Made by a program: the position numbers and the translations under genes. 64,000 bases of DNA from Bordetella parapertussis. GTDB taxonomy: Bacteria; Pseudomonadota; Gammaproteobacteria; Burkholderiales; Thiobacillaceae. The notes under the pieces were generated by a model. It was not told the DNA's origin and did not search any database. It saw only the letters and a list, made by a program, of their open reading frames with translations. Positions within the stretch are counted from its first letter, which is position 1, and every line of letters begins with the position of its first letter. Shown in pieces: positions 1 through 8,724 of this stretch. The stretch lies in assembly GCA_945890495.1 (NCBI GenBank), contig CAMDCO010000002.1, positions 48,893 through 112,892 of the forward strand, given 5' to 3'.

Positions 1-876
1 CAGCAAACCAATGGCCACCAGCATGGCGACCAGATACGGGATGATGGCAATGACCGTCTGAAAGCCCTCCTTCGCCCCGTCAATGAAGGCCTCATAGGCA
101 TTCACCCGGCGCCAGACGGCTCCGATCAGAAAGGCGGCGATCAGACCCAGGAGGAGGAGGTTACTCACCAAGGCGGACTGCACGCTGACCTCGGTCGCCG
201 GCAGGCTCAGGAACCAGGCCGAGACACCGCCGACCACCAGGGTCAGGCCGGTCAGCCAGGCCATCACCACGACATTGAACAGAGGTAGGCGCTGGATCGC
301 GGCCACCGTCAGGAAACCGGCCATGGTCGAGGCATAGGTTGCCATCAGGATGGGGATAAAGACATCGGTCGGGTCGGCCGCGCCCATCTGCGCCCGGTAG
401 GTAAAGATAGTGATAGGCAACAAGGTGACCGACGAGGCGTTGATGACCAGAAACAGGATCATCGCGTTGCTGGCGCTATCCGGCGTGCGGTTCAGGGTCT
501 GCAACTCGCGCATCGCCTGGATGCCCATCGGGGTGGCCGCATTGTCGAGCCCCAACACATTGGCGGACAGATTCAGGGTCATCGAACCCAGGGCCGGATG
601 GCCGCGTGGCACACCCGGAAAGACCCGCGCCAGCAAAGGCTCCAGGAGACGGGTCAGGGCGCGCAGAAAGCCGGCCTGTTCACCGACGCGCATCAGCCCC
701 AGCCACAGGCACATCACGCCGGTCAGACCGAGGGCAATCTCGAAGCCGGTCTTGGCACTGGCAAAGCTGGCCTGCATGACCTGCGCGAAGATGTCGGTCT
801 GGCCGTGAACCGCAAATTGCCACAGCGAGGCCGCAATCGCCACCAGAAAGAAACCGACCCAAATGGCGTTCAGCAT
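1..876 (-). CDS. Nucleoside-recognition (SpmA/SpmB-type) membrane protein, 3' end cut by window
   Basis: The visible 292 codons begin with MLNAIWVGFFLVAIAAS and run off the left edge. The protein is strongly hydrophobic, with several membrane segments. It carries the Asn-rich stretch NLSANVLGLDNAATPMG near residues 100-116, which is characteristic of the 'nucleoside recognition'/Gate family (spore maturation proteins A and B). Towards the edge the sequence FIDGAKEGFQTVIAIIPYLV resembles the start of the second (SpmB-like) half. I therefore infer the fused SpmAB form of about 400 residues that is common in Gram-negative bacteria. Its transported substrate is not known. It lies about 25 bp downstream of the next gene on the same strand and may be co-transcribed with it. 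Confidence 0.8.
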   Translation of the reverse strand, partial: MLNAIWVGFFLVAIAASLWQFAVHGQTDIFAQVMQASFASAKTGFEIALGLTGVMCLWLGLMRVGEQAGFLRALTRLLEPLLARVFPGVPRGHPALGSMTLNLSANVLGLDNAATPMGIQAMRELQTLNRTPDSASNAMILFLVINASSVTLLPITIFTYRAQMGAADPTDVFIPILMATYASTMAGFLTVAAIQRLPLFNVVVMAWLTGLTLVVGGVSAWFLSLPATEVSVQSALVSNLLLLGLIAAFLIGAVWRRVNAYEAFIDGAKEGFQTVIAIIPYLVAMLVAIGLL

Positions 877-901
877 CGCGCCGAGCCTTGGCTATCCATC
901 G

Positions 902-1432
902 CTAGCGATCCATCTCAAGCGTGAACACACCCATGCGATATCGGGTCTGCGCCGGCTGATAGTGTTCGACCGTGGGCATGGTAATGCCACGGCCCTGCGC
1001 CTGCAGATGGGCGTCGAGCGCGGCATAGGCACGGCCCGGGGCCAAGGCCCGACCCGCCCGCACCCGAACCTCAAGAACGGGGCGTTCCGGGATCGTGGCC
1101 ACCGCCAATGGTGCTTTCACCTCGGTGCCCGATGCGACCTCATAGCCGACCCGAGCGCGCCGCTGGGTCACGATGACCGTATCGGGATTGGAAAGCAGCA
1201 CCGTGATCGGCGACCCGAGGGCGATCCCCTGCTCCTGCAAGGCCTGTTCTGCCTTCAACTCAAGGGCCGGCAATTTTGAATAATCGCCGCTCTGTTCAAG
1301 GTAGGCGTAGAGATAAGGGCCACGCACCGCCGAGGTAATCTCCACCGCAGCGAATCCACCCCACCAAGCATAGAGCAGTAGCAGGGGCAAGACAAAGGCG
1401 AGGAGAAAGGGAAGCCAGGATCTTCGGGTCAT
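902..1432 (-). CDS. Membrane-anchored GyrI-like effector-binding protein
   Basis: The 176-residue product starts MTRRSWLPFLL and has one N-terminal hydrophobic segment (about residues 5-25), so it is probably anchored in the inner membrane. The remainder is soluble. The stretch PYLYAYLEQSGDYSKL followed by an amphipathic helix and GIALGSPITVL resembles the GyrI/SOUL-like small-molecule-binding fold (as in SbmC and the C-terminal domains of AraC-type regulators), but the match is weak. A GTG six codons upstream is an alternative start; neither has a clear ribosome site. Function unknown. Its place just upstream of the SpmAB-like gene suggests a shared transcript. Confidence 0.6.
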   Translation of the reverse strand: MTRRSWLPFLLAFVLPLLLLYAWWGGFAAVEITSAVRGPYLYAYLEQSGDYSKLPALELKAEQALQEQGIALGSPITVLLSNPDTVIVTQRRARVGYEVASGTEVKAPLAVATIPERPVLEVRVRAGRALAPGRAYAALDAHLQAQGRGITMPTVEHYQPAQTRYRMGVFTLEMDR

Positions 1433-1508
1433 GGAACGCGAAGATAGCACAGGCGGCGCACGACCCGAATCAAGATGTCAGGTAGCGGACATCCAAACGA
1501 AGACCGCA

Positions 1509-3455
1509 CTAATGACGCGATGCCAGTGCCCGCGCAATCCGATTTCGGTCAACCGTTGGCCGTGGCACCCGCTCGGTGAACCAGCGGCGCACATCGTCAT
1601 CAAGACCGATGCCGTGCATGAAGTTGTAGATCGCCTTGTTCAGACCCTCACCCAGGGTCGCGTGATCAACACCCGTCGGATCGACAAAGGCCACATCGTT
1701 GCGGGCAAAGCCGCCGAACGGCACCGGCTGGAGTTGAATCCCGTAGGCCTCGGGATTTAGACCGACGGGCGAATGCACCGTGCAAGCGAAACGATGAAAG
1801 AAGCCCGACTGGATGCAACCCTCGGCAAACAACTGGCGCACCAGTTCAAGGGCATCCACCGTGTCCTGCACCGTCTGGGTTGGAAAGCCGTACATCAGAT
1901 AGGCATGGACCAAGATACCCGTTTCACTGAAGGCGCGCGTCACTCGGGCCACCTGATCCACGGACACGCCCTTTTGCATCAGCGCAAGGAGGCGGTCACT
2001 GGCCACCTCCAACCCACCGGAGACGGCGATGCAACCGCTGTCGGCTAGTTGCTGGCACAGCGCCGGGGTAAAGGATTTCTCAAAGCGGATATTGCCCCAC
2101 CACGAGATCGCCCGGTTGCGCCGCGTCAGTTCCTCGGCCAGGGCCTTGAGCGCCTTGGGCGGCGCGGCCTCATCGACAAAATGAAACCCGGTCTGCCCGG
2201 TCTCGGCGATGATGGTTTCGATACGATCGACCAGTGTCGCCGCCGCTACGCCATCGTAACGACCGATGTAATCGAGACTGACATCGCAAAAGCTGCACTT
2301 CTTCCAGTAGCAACCGTGCGCCACGGTCAGCTTGTTCCAACGCCCATCCGACCACAAGCGGTGCATGGGGTTGAGCATGTCGAGCAGCGACAGATAGCGA
2401 TCCAGCGGCAGGCCTGCCCAAGTCGGCGTACCCACCTCGGCAAAGGCGATGTCGGCGTCCGCACAGGTGAAGTAGCGCACCTGACCATCGACCCGGGCGA
2501 AGGTGCGCAGCAGTCCCTGCCTCGGCCGCTGTCCGGCCACATGGTCAAGCAAGTTGAGGATCGGTCGCTCACCATCATCGAGGGTAACGAAGTCGAAGAA
2601 ATCAAACACCCGCGGTTCGGCCAGTTCACGCAACTCGGTATTGACGAACCCCCCGCCCAGGACGGTGATGATGTTGGGGTCCAGTGCCTTGATCGTCTGG
2701 GCGATGCGAAAGGCCGCATAGACCGAACCGGGGAAGGGTACCGACAACAGCACCATGGTCGGGCGATGGCGCTCGAGCGTGGCCTGGGTCAAGGCCTGCA
2801 AGGTGCGATCAATCCAGTTCGGCGGCTCGGCCAAGGCCGTCGCCAGCGCATCAAAATGAGATTGCGCCCGCGCCAGCGACTCGGCATAACGCACGAACTC
2901 AAAACGCGCATCCACCGCCGCGCGTAGTACATCGGCCAGGTCGTCGAGATACAGGGTGGCCAGATGGCGCGCCCGGTCCTGCACGCCCAAGGCACCAAAG
3001 GCCCAGGCCAACGGGTCGCCCCCGTCCGGATCGATAAATTCGTCGAGCGCGGCAAAACGCGGCCCTTCTGGCAAAAAACCCCGTCCGCCGATGCGAAAGG
3101 CCATAGACGGATCGCGCCCCTGCAGGAAGGCAATCGCCGGGCCCACCGTCGCAACATAACGATCAAACTGGGCGACAAAGGTATCCAGCACGGGCGACTG
3201 ACGCTCCGCATCGGGCAGCGCCTCGATGTGAGCGCGCATCACATGCAGGCCCTCCGCCGAGAACAACTCCAACACCAAGGCCAGCGCCAGATCTTCCTGC
3301 ACGGCATCAACCCCGCGCGAACGCAGGAAGCCGGTCAGATAGGCCGTCGAGGAATACGGCGTATTGAGCTGCGTCATCGGCGGGATAATGGCCAAAACCG
3401 TCGCCCGAACGCGCGCCAAGTCGCTCGCCGTCGAGAGAGTCACGCTAACGGACAT
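1509..3455 (-). CDS. B12-binding-domain radical SAM protein
   Basis: The product is about 648 residues. The N-terminal half has the layout of a cobalamin-binding Rossmann domain, with TMVLLSVPFPGSVYAAFRIA and VLGGGFVN marking the loop region. The central part has the radical SAM cluster motif in HGCYWKKCSFCDVSLDYIG (CxxxCxxC). The SAM-binding region follows, including GGLEVASDRLL and the YLMYGFPTQT strand. The order B12-binding then radical SAM matches the large class of B12-dependent radical SAM enzymes (methyltransferases and ring-forming enzymes), but the substrate cannot be read from sequence. ATG at 3455 is preferred; a GTG lies one codon upstream. It stands alone on the minus strand. 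Confidence 0.85.
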   Translation of the reverse strand: MSVSVTLSTASDLARVRATVLAIIPPMTQLNTPYSSTAYLTGFLRSRGVDAVQEDLALALVLELFSAEGLHVMRAHIEALPDAERQSPVLDTFVAQFDRYVATVGPAIAFLQGRDPSMAFRIGGRGFLPEGPRFAALDEFIDPDGGDPLAWAFGALGVQDRARHLATLYLDDLADVLRAAVDARFEFVRYAESLARAQSHFDALATALAEPPNWIDRTLQALTQATLERHRPTMVLLSVPFPGSVYAAFRIAQTIKALDPNIITVLGGGFVNTELRELAEPRVFDFFDFVTLDDGERPILNLLDHVAGQRPRQGLLRTFARVDGQVRYFTCADADIAFAEVGTPTWAGLPLDRYLSLLDMLNPMHRLWSDGRWNKLTVAHGCYWKKCSFCDVSLDYIGRYDGVAAATLVDRIETIIAETGQTGFHFVDEAAPPKALKALAEELTRRNRAISWWGNIRFEKSFTPALCQQLADSGCIAVSGGLEVASDRLLALMQKGVSVDQVARVTRAFSETGILVHAYLMYGFPTQTVQDTVDALELVRQLFAEGCIQSGFFHRFACTVHSPVGLNPEAYGIQLQPVPFGGFARNDVAFVDPTGVDHATLGEGLNKAIYNFMHGIGLDDDVRRWFTERVPRPTVDRNRIARALASRH

Positions 3456-3474
3456 CACTTTGAAAGCCCATGAT

Positions 3475-3564
3475 GATGAAAGTCATGCCCGTTCCTCTCC
3501 CCCGGCCCCTACCCCGCGAAGGGGGGAGGGGAGCTTCGCGAGTTGCCGGTGCGACTTTCACATC
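3475..3564. repeat. G/C-rich dispersed-type repeat with inverted arms
   Basis: A core with CTCTCCCCC on one side and GGGGGGAGGGGAG on the other (about 3494-3533) can form a hairpin. It is bordered by imperfect inverted arms, GATGAAAGTC at 3475 and GACTTTCACATC at 3553. The right arm supplies the stop codon of the flavoprotein gene that ends at 3563. Similar C/G-rich palindromic elements are scattered through many proteobacterial genomes. No coding capacity is apparent. Confidence 0.5.
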
Positions 3565-5185
3565 AAGCCTTCACCATAGAAAGCGCGACCGCCTCGGCCA
3601 CGCGGATACCGTCTACCGCCGCCGAGAGGATGCCCCCCGCGTAGCCGGCCCCCTCGCCCGCCGGATAGAGGCCGCGCGTGTTGATACTCTGGAAACCGGT
3701 ATCGCGGGTGATGCGGATCGGCGACGAGGTGCGCGTCTCCACCCCAGTCAGCAGGGCATCCGCCATGGCAAAACCCGGGATCTCCCGGTCGAAGGCCCGA
3801 ATCGCCTCACGCAGGGCTTCGGCCACATAAGGCGGCACACAGGTCGACAAATCCGTCATGTGCACGCCCGGTTGATAGGACGGATCGACCGTACCCCCTT
3901 CGGTGGAGGGCCGCCCAGCGAGAAAGTCGCCCACCCGCTGGGCGGGCGCCGCATACCGGCCACCGCCCGCCGTGAAGGCCTGCGATTCCCAATGACGCTG
4001 GAACTCGATGCCGGCCAGGGGATCGTCGCCGGGGAAGTCTGCCGGCGTCACCTCAACCACCAGCGCCGCGTTGGCGTTGCGCTCGGCACGCGAATACTGG
4101 CTCATGCCATTGGTCACCACGCGCCCCGGTTCGGAGGCCGCCGCCACCACCTGCCCGCCCGGACACATGCAAAAACTATAGGCCGCACGGCCATTGGCGC
4201 AGTGATGCACCAGCTTGTAATCGGCCGCGCCCAGGCGTTCATTACCGGCCGCCGGGCCAAAGCGGGCGCGGTCGATCAAGGCCTGCGGATGTTCGATGCG
4301 AAAGCCGATCGAAAACGATTTGGCCTCGACAAAAACACCCTGACGATGCAGATTGGCAAAGGTGTCGCGCGCGCTGTGGCCGATGGCCAGCACCACATGG
4401 TCAGTCGCGATCCACTCGCCATCGGCCAGAACCACGCCGCGCACCTGCCCCGCTTCAATGTCCAGCCCCTCGACCCGGCTGTTGAATCGCACCTCGCCCC
4501 CCAGAGCGTGGATCGTGGCGCGGATGTGTTCGACCATCTTCACCAAGCGGAAGGTGCCGATATGCGGCTTGCTGACATAGAGAATCTCGTCCGGCGCACC
4601 GGCCTTAACAAACTCAGTCAGGACCTTGCGGCCCAAGTGGTTGGGGTCCTTGATCTGGGTATAGAGCTTGCCATCCGAAAAGGTGCCGGCACCGCCCTCG
4701 CCAAACTGCACATTCGATTCCGGGTTCAGTTCACCCTGACGCCACAGGGCCCAGGTGTCCTGGGTGCGTTCACGCACCGCCTTGCCGCGTTCCAGCAGGA
4801 TGGGACGAAAACCCATCTGCGCCAGCAATAAACCGGCCAAAAGACCACAGGGCCCGGTGCCGATAATGACCGGACGAGACGAGAGATTAGCCGGGGCCTG
4901 CGCCACAAAACGGTAGGTGGTATCGGGGGTCGGGCCGATATTGGCGGTGTCCATCTGCGCCTCTAAAGAGCGCAACACCGCCGCCTCATCGCGCAGTTCT
5001 ACATCCAGCGTGAAGACAAAAACAATAGCGGATTTCTTACGGGCATCGTAACCACGGCGGAACACACGGTAGCCAAGCATATCGTCGGCACGAACGGCCG
5101 CCGGGGCAAGGCGGCGCAGGATCGCGGCCGAGATGTCCGCCTCGACATAATCGAGCGGCAGTTTGATCTGGGTCAGGCGCAGCAT
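3563..5185 (-). CDS. FAD-dependent dehydrogenase of the COG2509 type
   Basis: The 540-residue protein has an N-terminal domain of about 100 residues that is typical of this family. It is followed by an FAD-binding Rossmann fold beginning RPVIIGTGPCGLLAGLLLA (about residue 104) and the conserved block FGEGGAGTFSDGKLYT. The C-terminal FAD segment GLYPAGEGAGYAGGI lies near residue 515. Members are uncharacterised soluble flavoproteins usually annotated as NAD(P)/FAD-dependent oxidoreductases; the physiological substrate is unknown. The last codons lie in the right arm of a palindromic repeat, so the present C-terminus may have been shaped by that insertion. No operon partner is evident. Confidence 0.85.
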   Translation of the reverse strand: MLRLTQIKLPLDYVEADISAAILRRLAPAAVRADDMLGYRVFRRGYDARKKSAIVFVFTLDVELRDEAAVLRSLEAQMDTANIGPTPDTTYRFVAQAPANLSSRPVIIGTGPCGLLAGLLLAQMGFRPILLERGKAVRERTQDTWALWRQGELNPESNVQFGEGGAGTFSDGKLYTQIKDPNHLGRKVLTEFVKAGAPDEILYVSKPHIGTFRLVKMVEHIRATIHALGGEVRFNSRVEGLDIEAGQVRGVVLADGEWIATDHVVLAIGHSARDTFANLHRQGVFVEAKSFSIGFRIEHPQALIDRARFGPAAGNERLGAADYKLVHHCANGRAAYSFCMCPGGQVVAAASEPGRVVTNGMSQYSRAERNANAALVVEVTPADFPGDDPLAGIEFQRHWESQAFTAGGGRYAAPAQRVGDFLAGRPSTEGGTVDPSYQPGVHMTDLSTCVPPYVAEALREAIRAFDREIPGFAMADALLTGVETRTSSPIRITRDTGFQSINTRGLYPAGEGAGYAGGILSAAVDGIRVAEAVALSMVKA

Positions 5186-5221
5186 GGTGTCTATCCGGCG
5201 TGGCGCGTAAAGGCGCGTATT

Positions 5222-5664
5222 TTAACGCGCATTGCGCCGATCGGTCCTCTGTAGGGGCAGGTCCCTGTACCTGCCCTGGCGGTGCATGGGCAACCACGGG
5301 GGGTTGCCCCTACGAAGAGATACACCGCGCCCCCGTAGGGGCAGGCCCCTGTGCCATGCCCTCGTCTGATTAACGCGCATTACGCCGATCGGTCCCCCGT
5401 AGGGGCAGGTCCCTGTACCTGCCCTGGCGGCGCATGGGCAACCACGGGGGGGTTGCCCCTACGAAGAGACACACCGCGCCCCCGTAGAGGCAGGCCCCTG
5501 TGCATGCCCTCGTCTGATTAACGCGCATTGCGCCAATCAATCCCCCGTAGGGGCAGGTCCCTGTACCTGCCCTGGCGGTGCATGGGCAACCACGGGGGGT
5601 TGCCCCTACGAAGAGACACACCGCGCCACCGTAGGGGCAGGCCCCTGTGCCTGCCCTCGTCTGA
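5222..5664. repeat. Three tandem copies of a 148-bp repeat
   Basis: Units start at 5222, 5370 and 5518, each opening with TTAACGCGCATT and ending near CCCTCGTCTGA. Each unit contains GTAGGGGCAGG and, inverted, GGTTGCCCCTAC, so each can fold into a long hairpin. Units differ by scattered substitutions and a few one-base indels. The same GTAGGGGC/GCCCCTAC family appears singly at 30332, 42362 and 63549. The stretch 5186-5712 holds no credible gene. Confidence 0.85.
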
Positions 5665-5712
5665 CCCATCGGCCAGAGATCTGGCCTGCTACACGCTATC
5701 GACCGATGGCGT

Positions 5713-6027
5713 CTAAACCTCGACCCAGACCTGCCCTGCCTCGACCTTGGTGGGATAAGTGCGCAAGGCGCAGTCGGCCGGCTCGTTAAGGGCCTGTCCG
5801 CTCGCTAGGTCAAACCAACTCCCGTGTAGCGAACACTTGATGCGATCATCGCGCACACAACCAAAGGCAAGGGAATAGTCCTCGTGTGTACACATCTCAT
5901 CAATACAAAAATAGCCCGACTGACCATGGCACAACAGCAGCTTTCGGCCCGCCACAGCGACGCGTTTCATTGCCAGCGGCGCAAGCTCGTCCGGTCCGCC
6001 CACGCTGGCGACGACGCTCCAGCCCAT
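5713..6027 (-). CDS. Rieske-type [2Fe-2S] ferredoxin
   Basis: The 104-residue soluble protein has the Rieske cluster ligands CTH (in MCTHEDYSLAFG) and CSLH (in IKCSLHGSWFD), spaced as in NirD- and BphF-type small Rieske proteins. There is no signal peptide or membrane anchor, so it is a cytoplasmic electron carrier. Its ATG shares one base with the stop of the upstream TrpD2-like gene (TGATG), so translation is probably coupled. It is the last gene of a three-gene minus-strand group headed by the sigma-54 activator. The redox partner is unknown; the neighbouring truncated haemoglobin and rhodanese are possible functional partners. Confidence 0.9.
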   Translation of the reverse strand: MGWSVVASVGGPDELAPLAMKRVAVAGRKLLLCHGQSGYFCIDEMCTHEDYSLAFGCVRDDRIKCSLHGSWFDLASGQALNEPADCALRTYPTKVEAGQVWVEV

Positions 6028-7172
6028 CAGCGCACCCGCGCCAATGCACGCCCAGAATCCAACGCCGCACGCGCCTGCGTCATGGCCTCGGCAAGGCCTC
6101 GTGCCTTGCGCGTCTGAACCATAATCAAGGCCGCCGTCAGGGCCAATGAGTCATAGGCCGGGCCAGGTTCACCGCCCAGTGCCGCCATACCCACCCGCGC
6201 TGCCGCCGCCGCAGTCGCGGCAACATCCACCATGATCGCCACCTCATCGCCCTCGCGCCCCGACTTGGGCAGGTCATCAGGCAGGGGCACGGAACGCACG
6301 GTCTGCTCAACACCCAGCGCCCGTGGATCGACATCCGCCTCAACCAGTTCGCCCCGATCCTGATAGAGGTGGTATTTACCGGCCTGACGCAGCGAGGGGA
6401 TCACGCCCCCCTCGACGCCGCGAATGATGAGGGCCGAGTCGAACCCGGCGTGGCGTGCCAGCATCGCATAGACCGGCGGATAGGGTTTGTGCACAAAACC
6501 GGTCACAAAATGGGTATGGCGGCGACCGGCAATGGGCCGCGCGCAGACCTCAATCGTGGTCAGCACCTGGCGTTTGATCATGCGCTGACGCAGGGGCACC
6601 AAGGCGCTAAGGCCGGGACAAAACTGCGCTTGGTCGATATAGGTCCAGCCGATGGCGGGGTCGGACAAACGCGCCGCCGCCGCCGCCGGATCGAGGTCAA
6701 CCGGAACCCCCGCCGCGGCCAGGACATGGCGAGCGGTCACACCAAACTTGGGGCCAATGTCCTGCGTGCTGTGACTGACCGCGGGCAGACCCAGTTCGGC
6801 CAGCAGCGGACCAAGAAACGGGGCCGCCGGCAGACAACGGTTATAGCCGTCATAGGGGTCGGCGATATCAACGACCTCGTCCACCGCCGCCGTCACCCGC
6901 CGCGTTGCCGCCAGCACCCCGTCCAGAACCCCCTTGTTCTCGTCCGCCGTCTCCCGCTTCATGCGCAAGGCGATAAAAAAGATTGCCGCCTGCACCGGAT
7001 CGATATGGCCCTCCAGGATGCCGGTCATGCCCTGCGCGGCCTCAAGCTGAGAGATATTTTTAGACAGTTCCGGGCCGGTAGCCACACGCTGGATGATGGA
7101 GTGCATCACCCGCTGGTAGTCCTGAGGCGTCATTCCGGTCTGGGAATCGGGGGTCATCTGAGAGGTACTCAT
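6027..7172 (-). CDS. TrpD2-like (anthranilate phosphoribosyltransferase family) protein
   Basis: The 381-residue protein belongs to the nucleoside phosphorylase/TrpD fold: an N-terminal helical domain containing the MTGILEGHIDPVQAAIFFIA segment, then the region HSTQDIGPKFGVTARHVLAA, which corresponds to the phosphoribosyl-pyrophosphate domain. The glycine-rich catalytic loop of true TrpD (GTGGD) reads ADPYDGYNR here. It is therefore unlikely to be the tryptophan enzyme and is closer to TrpD2 (YbiB-type) proteins, some of which bind nucleic acid. It sits between the sigma-54 activator (64 bp upstream) and the Rieske gene (overlapping). Function is unproven. Confidence 0.75.
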   Translation of the reverse strand: MSTSQMTPDSQTGMTPQDYQRVMHSIIQRVATGPELSKNISQLEAAQGMTGILEGHIDPVQAAIFFIALRMKRETADENKGVLDGVLAATRRVTAAVDEVVDIADPYDGYNRCLPAAPFLGPLLAELGLPAVSHSTQDIGPKFGVTARHVLAAAGVPVDLDPAAAAARLSDPAIGWTYIDQAQFCPGLSALVPLRQRMIKRQVLTTIEVCARPIAGRRHTHFVTGFVHKPYPPVYAMLARHAGFDSALIIRGVEGGVIPSLRQAGKYHLYQDRGELVEADVDPRALGVEQTVRSVPLPDDLPKSGREGDEVAIMVDVAATAAAAARVGMAALGGEPGPAYDSLALTAALIMVQTRKARGLAEAMTQARAALDSGRALARVR

Positions 7173-7235
7173 CGGCGGCTATTCATAAGCAATTCATAAA
7201 CAAGGTACGCAGGATAGGGGGGCATCATCCCGCCG

Positions 7236-8558
7236 TCAACGCTGCCCCAAAGAGGGTTTTCGCAATTTTCGATACAAGGTCCGCTCGCTGATGCCCAAGG
7301 CGCGTGCCGCCGCCGCCCGGTCGCCGCCCAGCCGCGCCAGCGTCTGCTGCACCAGGGCCTGCTCGACGCCCACGAAAGAGTCCGATGAAACAGCCGCCGA
7401 GAGCGGCAAGGACAGCACCTCTGCCGTGAGGGTGTCGCCATCGGTCAGCAAGAGGGCGCGTTCGATCAGGTTACGCAATTCGCGCACATTGCCCGGAAAG
7501 GCGTAGGCCCGGAGCGCCGCCATGGCATCGGCCTCCATTTTCACGGCCCGGCCGGGCGCCAGACGCGCCAGCAACATATCGACCAGCAAGGGCAGGTCCT
7601 CGCCTCGCTCGCGCAGGGGCGGTAACAAGACAGGAAAGACCGCCAGACGGTAGTAAAGATCGCGTCGAAAGGTCCCCGCCTCGACCATGGTGGCCAGGTC
7701 GCGATGCGTGGCGGCCACCAAACGAAAATCGGCGCGCAAGATCTCCACCCCGCCCACACGACGGAAGGTGCCCGATTCAAGCAGGCGCAACAACTTGACC
7801 TGCATGGCCAGAGGCACATCGCCCAATTCGTCGAGGAACAGGGTCCCGCCAGCGGCATGTTCAATCAGACCGATCTTGCGCTGGTTAGCGCCGGTAAAGG
7901 CCCCCTTCTCGTAGCCAAATAGCTCCGATTCGAACAGCGACTCGGTCAGACCGGAGCACTCCACCGGGACAAAAAGCTGCTCGCGACGCGGGCTTAGGTG
8001 ATGCACGGCCTGCGCGGCCAGTTCCTTGCCGGTACCGGACTCGCCCAACAGCAGGACGGGGGTCATGGAGGGTGCGGCTCGATTGATCAACTCCAACATG
8101 CGCAGGAAAGGCTGGGAACGGCCCACCATCGTGGTCGCCCCGGCCGTCAGCGGGCTCTTCTTGCCCAGCGGCAATGCCCGCTCGCCCATGAACTGGATCC
8201 GTTCGATAAAGGCCGTCACCACGCCTTCCGCATCCATCAACGGGGTCAATTCGACATCGACATACTCCTCGCCATGGGGCGTGTGGTGCAGGTGCAGAAG
8301 TCTATTGGGACGCTTGTTCTTCAGAGCGGCCTGCAAGGGGCACGATTCGCCGCATTCGTCACACGGACGCTCGTAACGATGCGACACCGCATAGCAGAAA
8401 CGCCCAACCACAGCGTCATCCGTCATGGCCGCCTGATCCTGCCTATAGGTTCGGATATAGGCCGGGTTGGCCGCCAAGATACGATAGCGCGTATCCACAA
8501 GAATGCGCGGTTCGGGCAGCGCATCAAAAAAAGAACGGAACTCCGAAGTGATCTCCAT
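7236..8558 (-). CDS. Sigma-54-dependent activator with Cys-rich PAS domain
   Basis: Domains in order: an N-terminal PAS domain (about residues 1-125) with [18 protein letters not shown]; an AAA+ domain with Walker A GESGTGKE, the sigma-54 contact loop GAFTGA and Walker [10 protein letters not shown]; and a C-terminal Fis-type helix-turn-helix ([20 protein letters not shown]). The Cys/His cluster in the PAS domain suggests a metal, Fe-S or redox sensor. A GTG eight codons upstream is another possible start. The divergent globin-rhodanese leader carries a near-consensus sigma-54 promoter and an inverted repeat, the likely target. The downstream trpD2-like and Rieske genes may be co-transcribed with it. 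Confidence 0.9.
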   Translation of the reverse strand: MEITSEFRSFFDALPEPRILVDTRYRILAANPAYIRTYRQDQAAMTDDAVVGRFCYAVSHRYERPCDECGESCPLQAALKNKRPNRLLHLHHTPHGEEYVDVELTPLMDAEGVVTAFIERIQFMGERALPLGKKSPLTAGATTMVGRSQPFLRMLELINRAAPSMTPVLLLGESGTGKELAAQAVHHLSPRREQLFVPVECSGLTESLFESELFGYEKGAFTGANQRKIGLIEHAAGGTLFLDELGDVPLAMQVKLLRLLESGTFRRVGGVEILRADFRLVAATHRDLATMVEAGTFRRDLYYRLAVFPVLLPPLRERGEDLPLLVDMLLARLAPGRAVKMEADAMAALRAYAFPGNVRELRNLIERALLLTDGDTLTAEVLSLPLSAAVSSDSFVGVEQALVQQTLARLGGDRAAAARALGISERTLYRKLRKPSLGQR

Positions 8559-8595
8559 GCGGCCATTAAGCCACAAACTCACCGCTTATGCCACA

Positions 8596-8617
8596 TATGT
8601 CACACATGACTGACATA
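8596..8617. promoter_or_regulatory. Inverted repeat, probable activator-binding site (UAS)
   Basis: TATGTCA (8596-8602) and TGACATA (8611-8617) form a perfect 7-bp inverted repeat separated by 8 bp. It lies about 80-100 bp upstream of the sigma-54 promoter, a usual distance for an enhancer site, and just upstream of the activator gene's start. It may therefore serve both activation of the globin leader and autoregulation. Confidence 0.55.
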
Positions 8618-8697
8618 ATTGACACAACACCCGCCAACCGATCTCGTGGAAAATACGCAACCAATTGATTTCGCTAAAAAATTATTTTATTTATTAG

Positions 8698-8713
8698 TTG
8701 GCACGCGTATTGC
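8698..8713 (+). promoter_or_regulatory. Sigma-54 (-24/-12) promoter
   Basis: TTGGCACG at 8698-8705, a 4-bp spacer and TTGC at 8710-8713 match the YTGGCACG-N4-TTGC consensus, with GG at 8700-8701 and GC at 8712-8713. Transcription would begin near 8725, on the plus strand. The adjacent divergent gene is a sigma-54 activator. Confidence 0.85.
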
Positions 8714-8724
8714 GTATATAAACA

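Noticed and set aside
2049..2927. 292-codon plus-strand frame opposite the radical SAM gene
   Set aside because: Antisense to conserved motifs on the minus strand; no own family features.
3470..4831. 453-codon plus-strand open frame opposite the FAD dehydrogenase
   Set aside because: Antisense shadow of a clear flavoprotein gene, beginning in a palindromic repeat.
5222..5664. Possible CRISPR array
   Set aside because: Units are 148 bp and alike over their full length; there are no short repeats with unrelated spacers.
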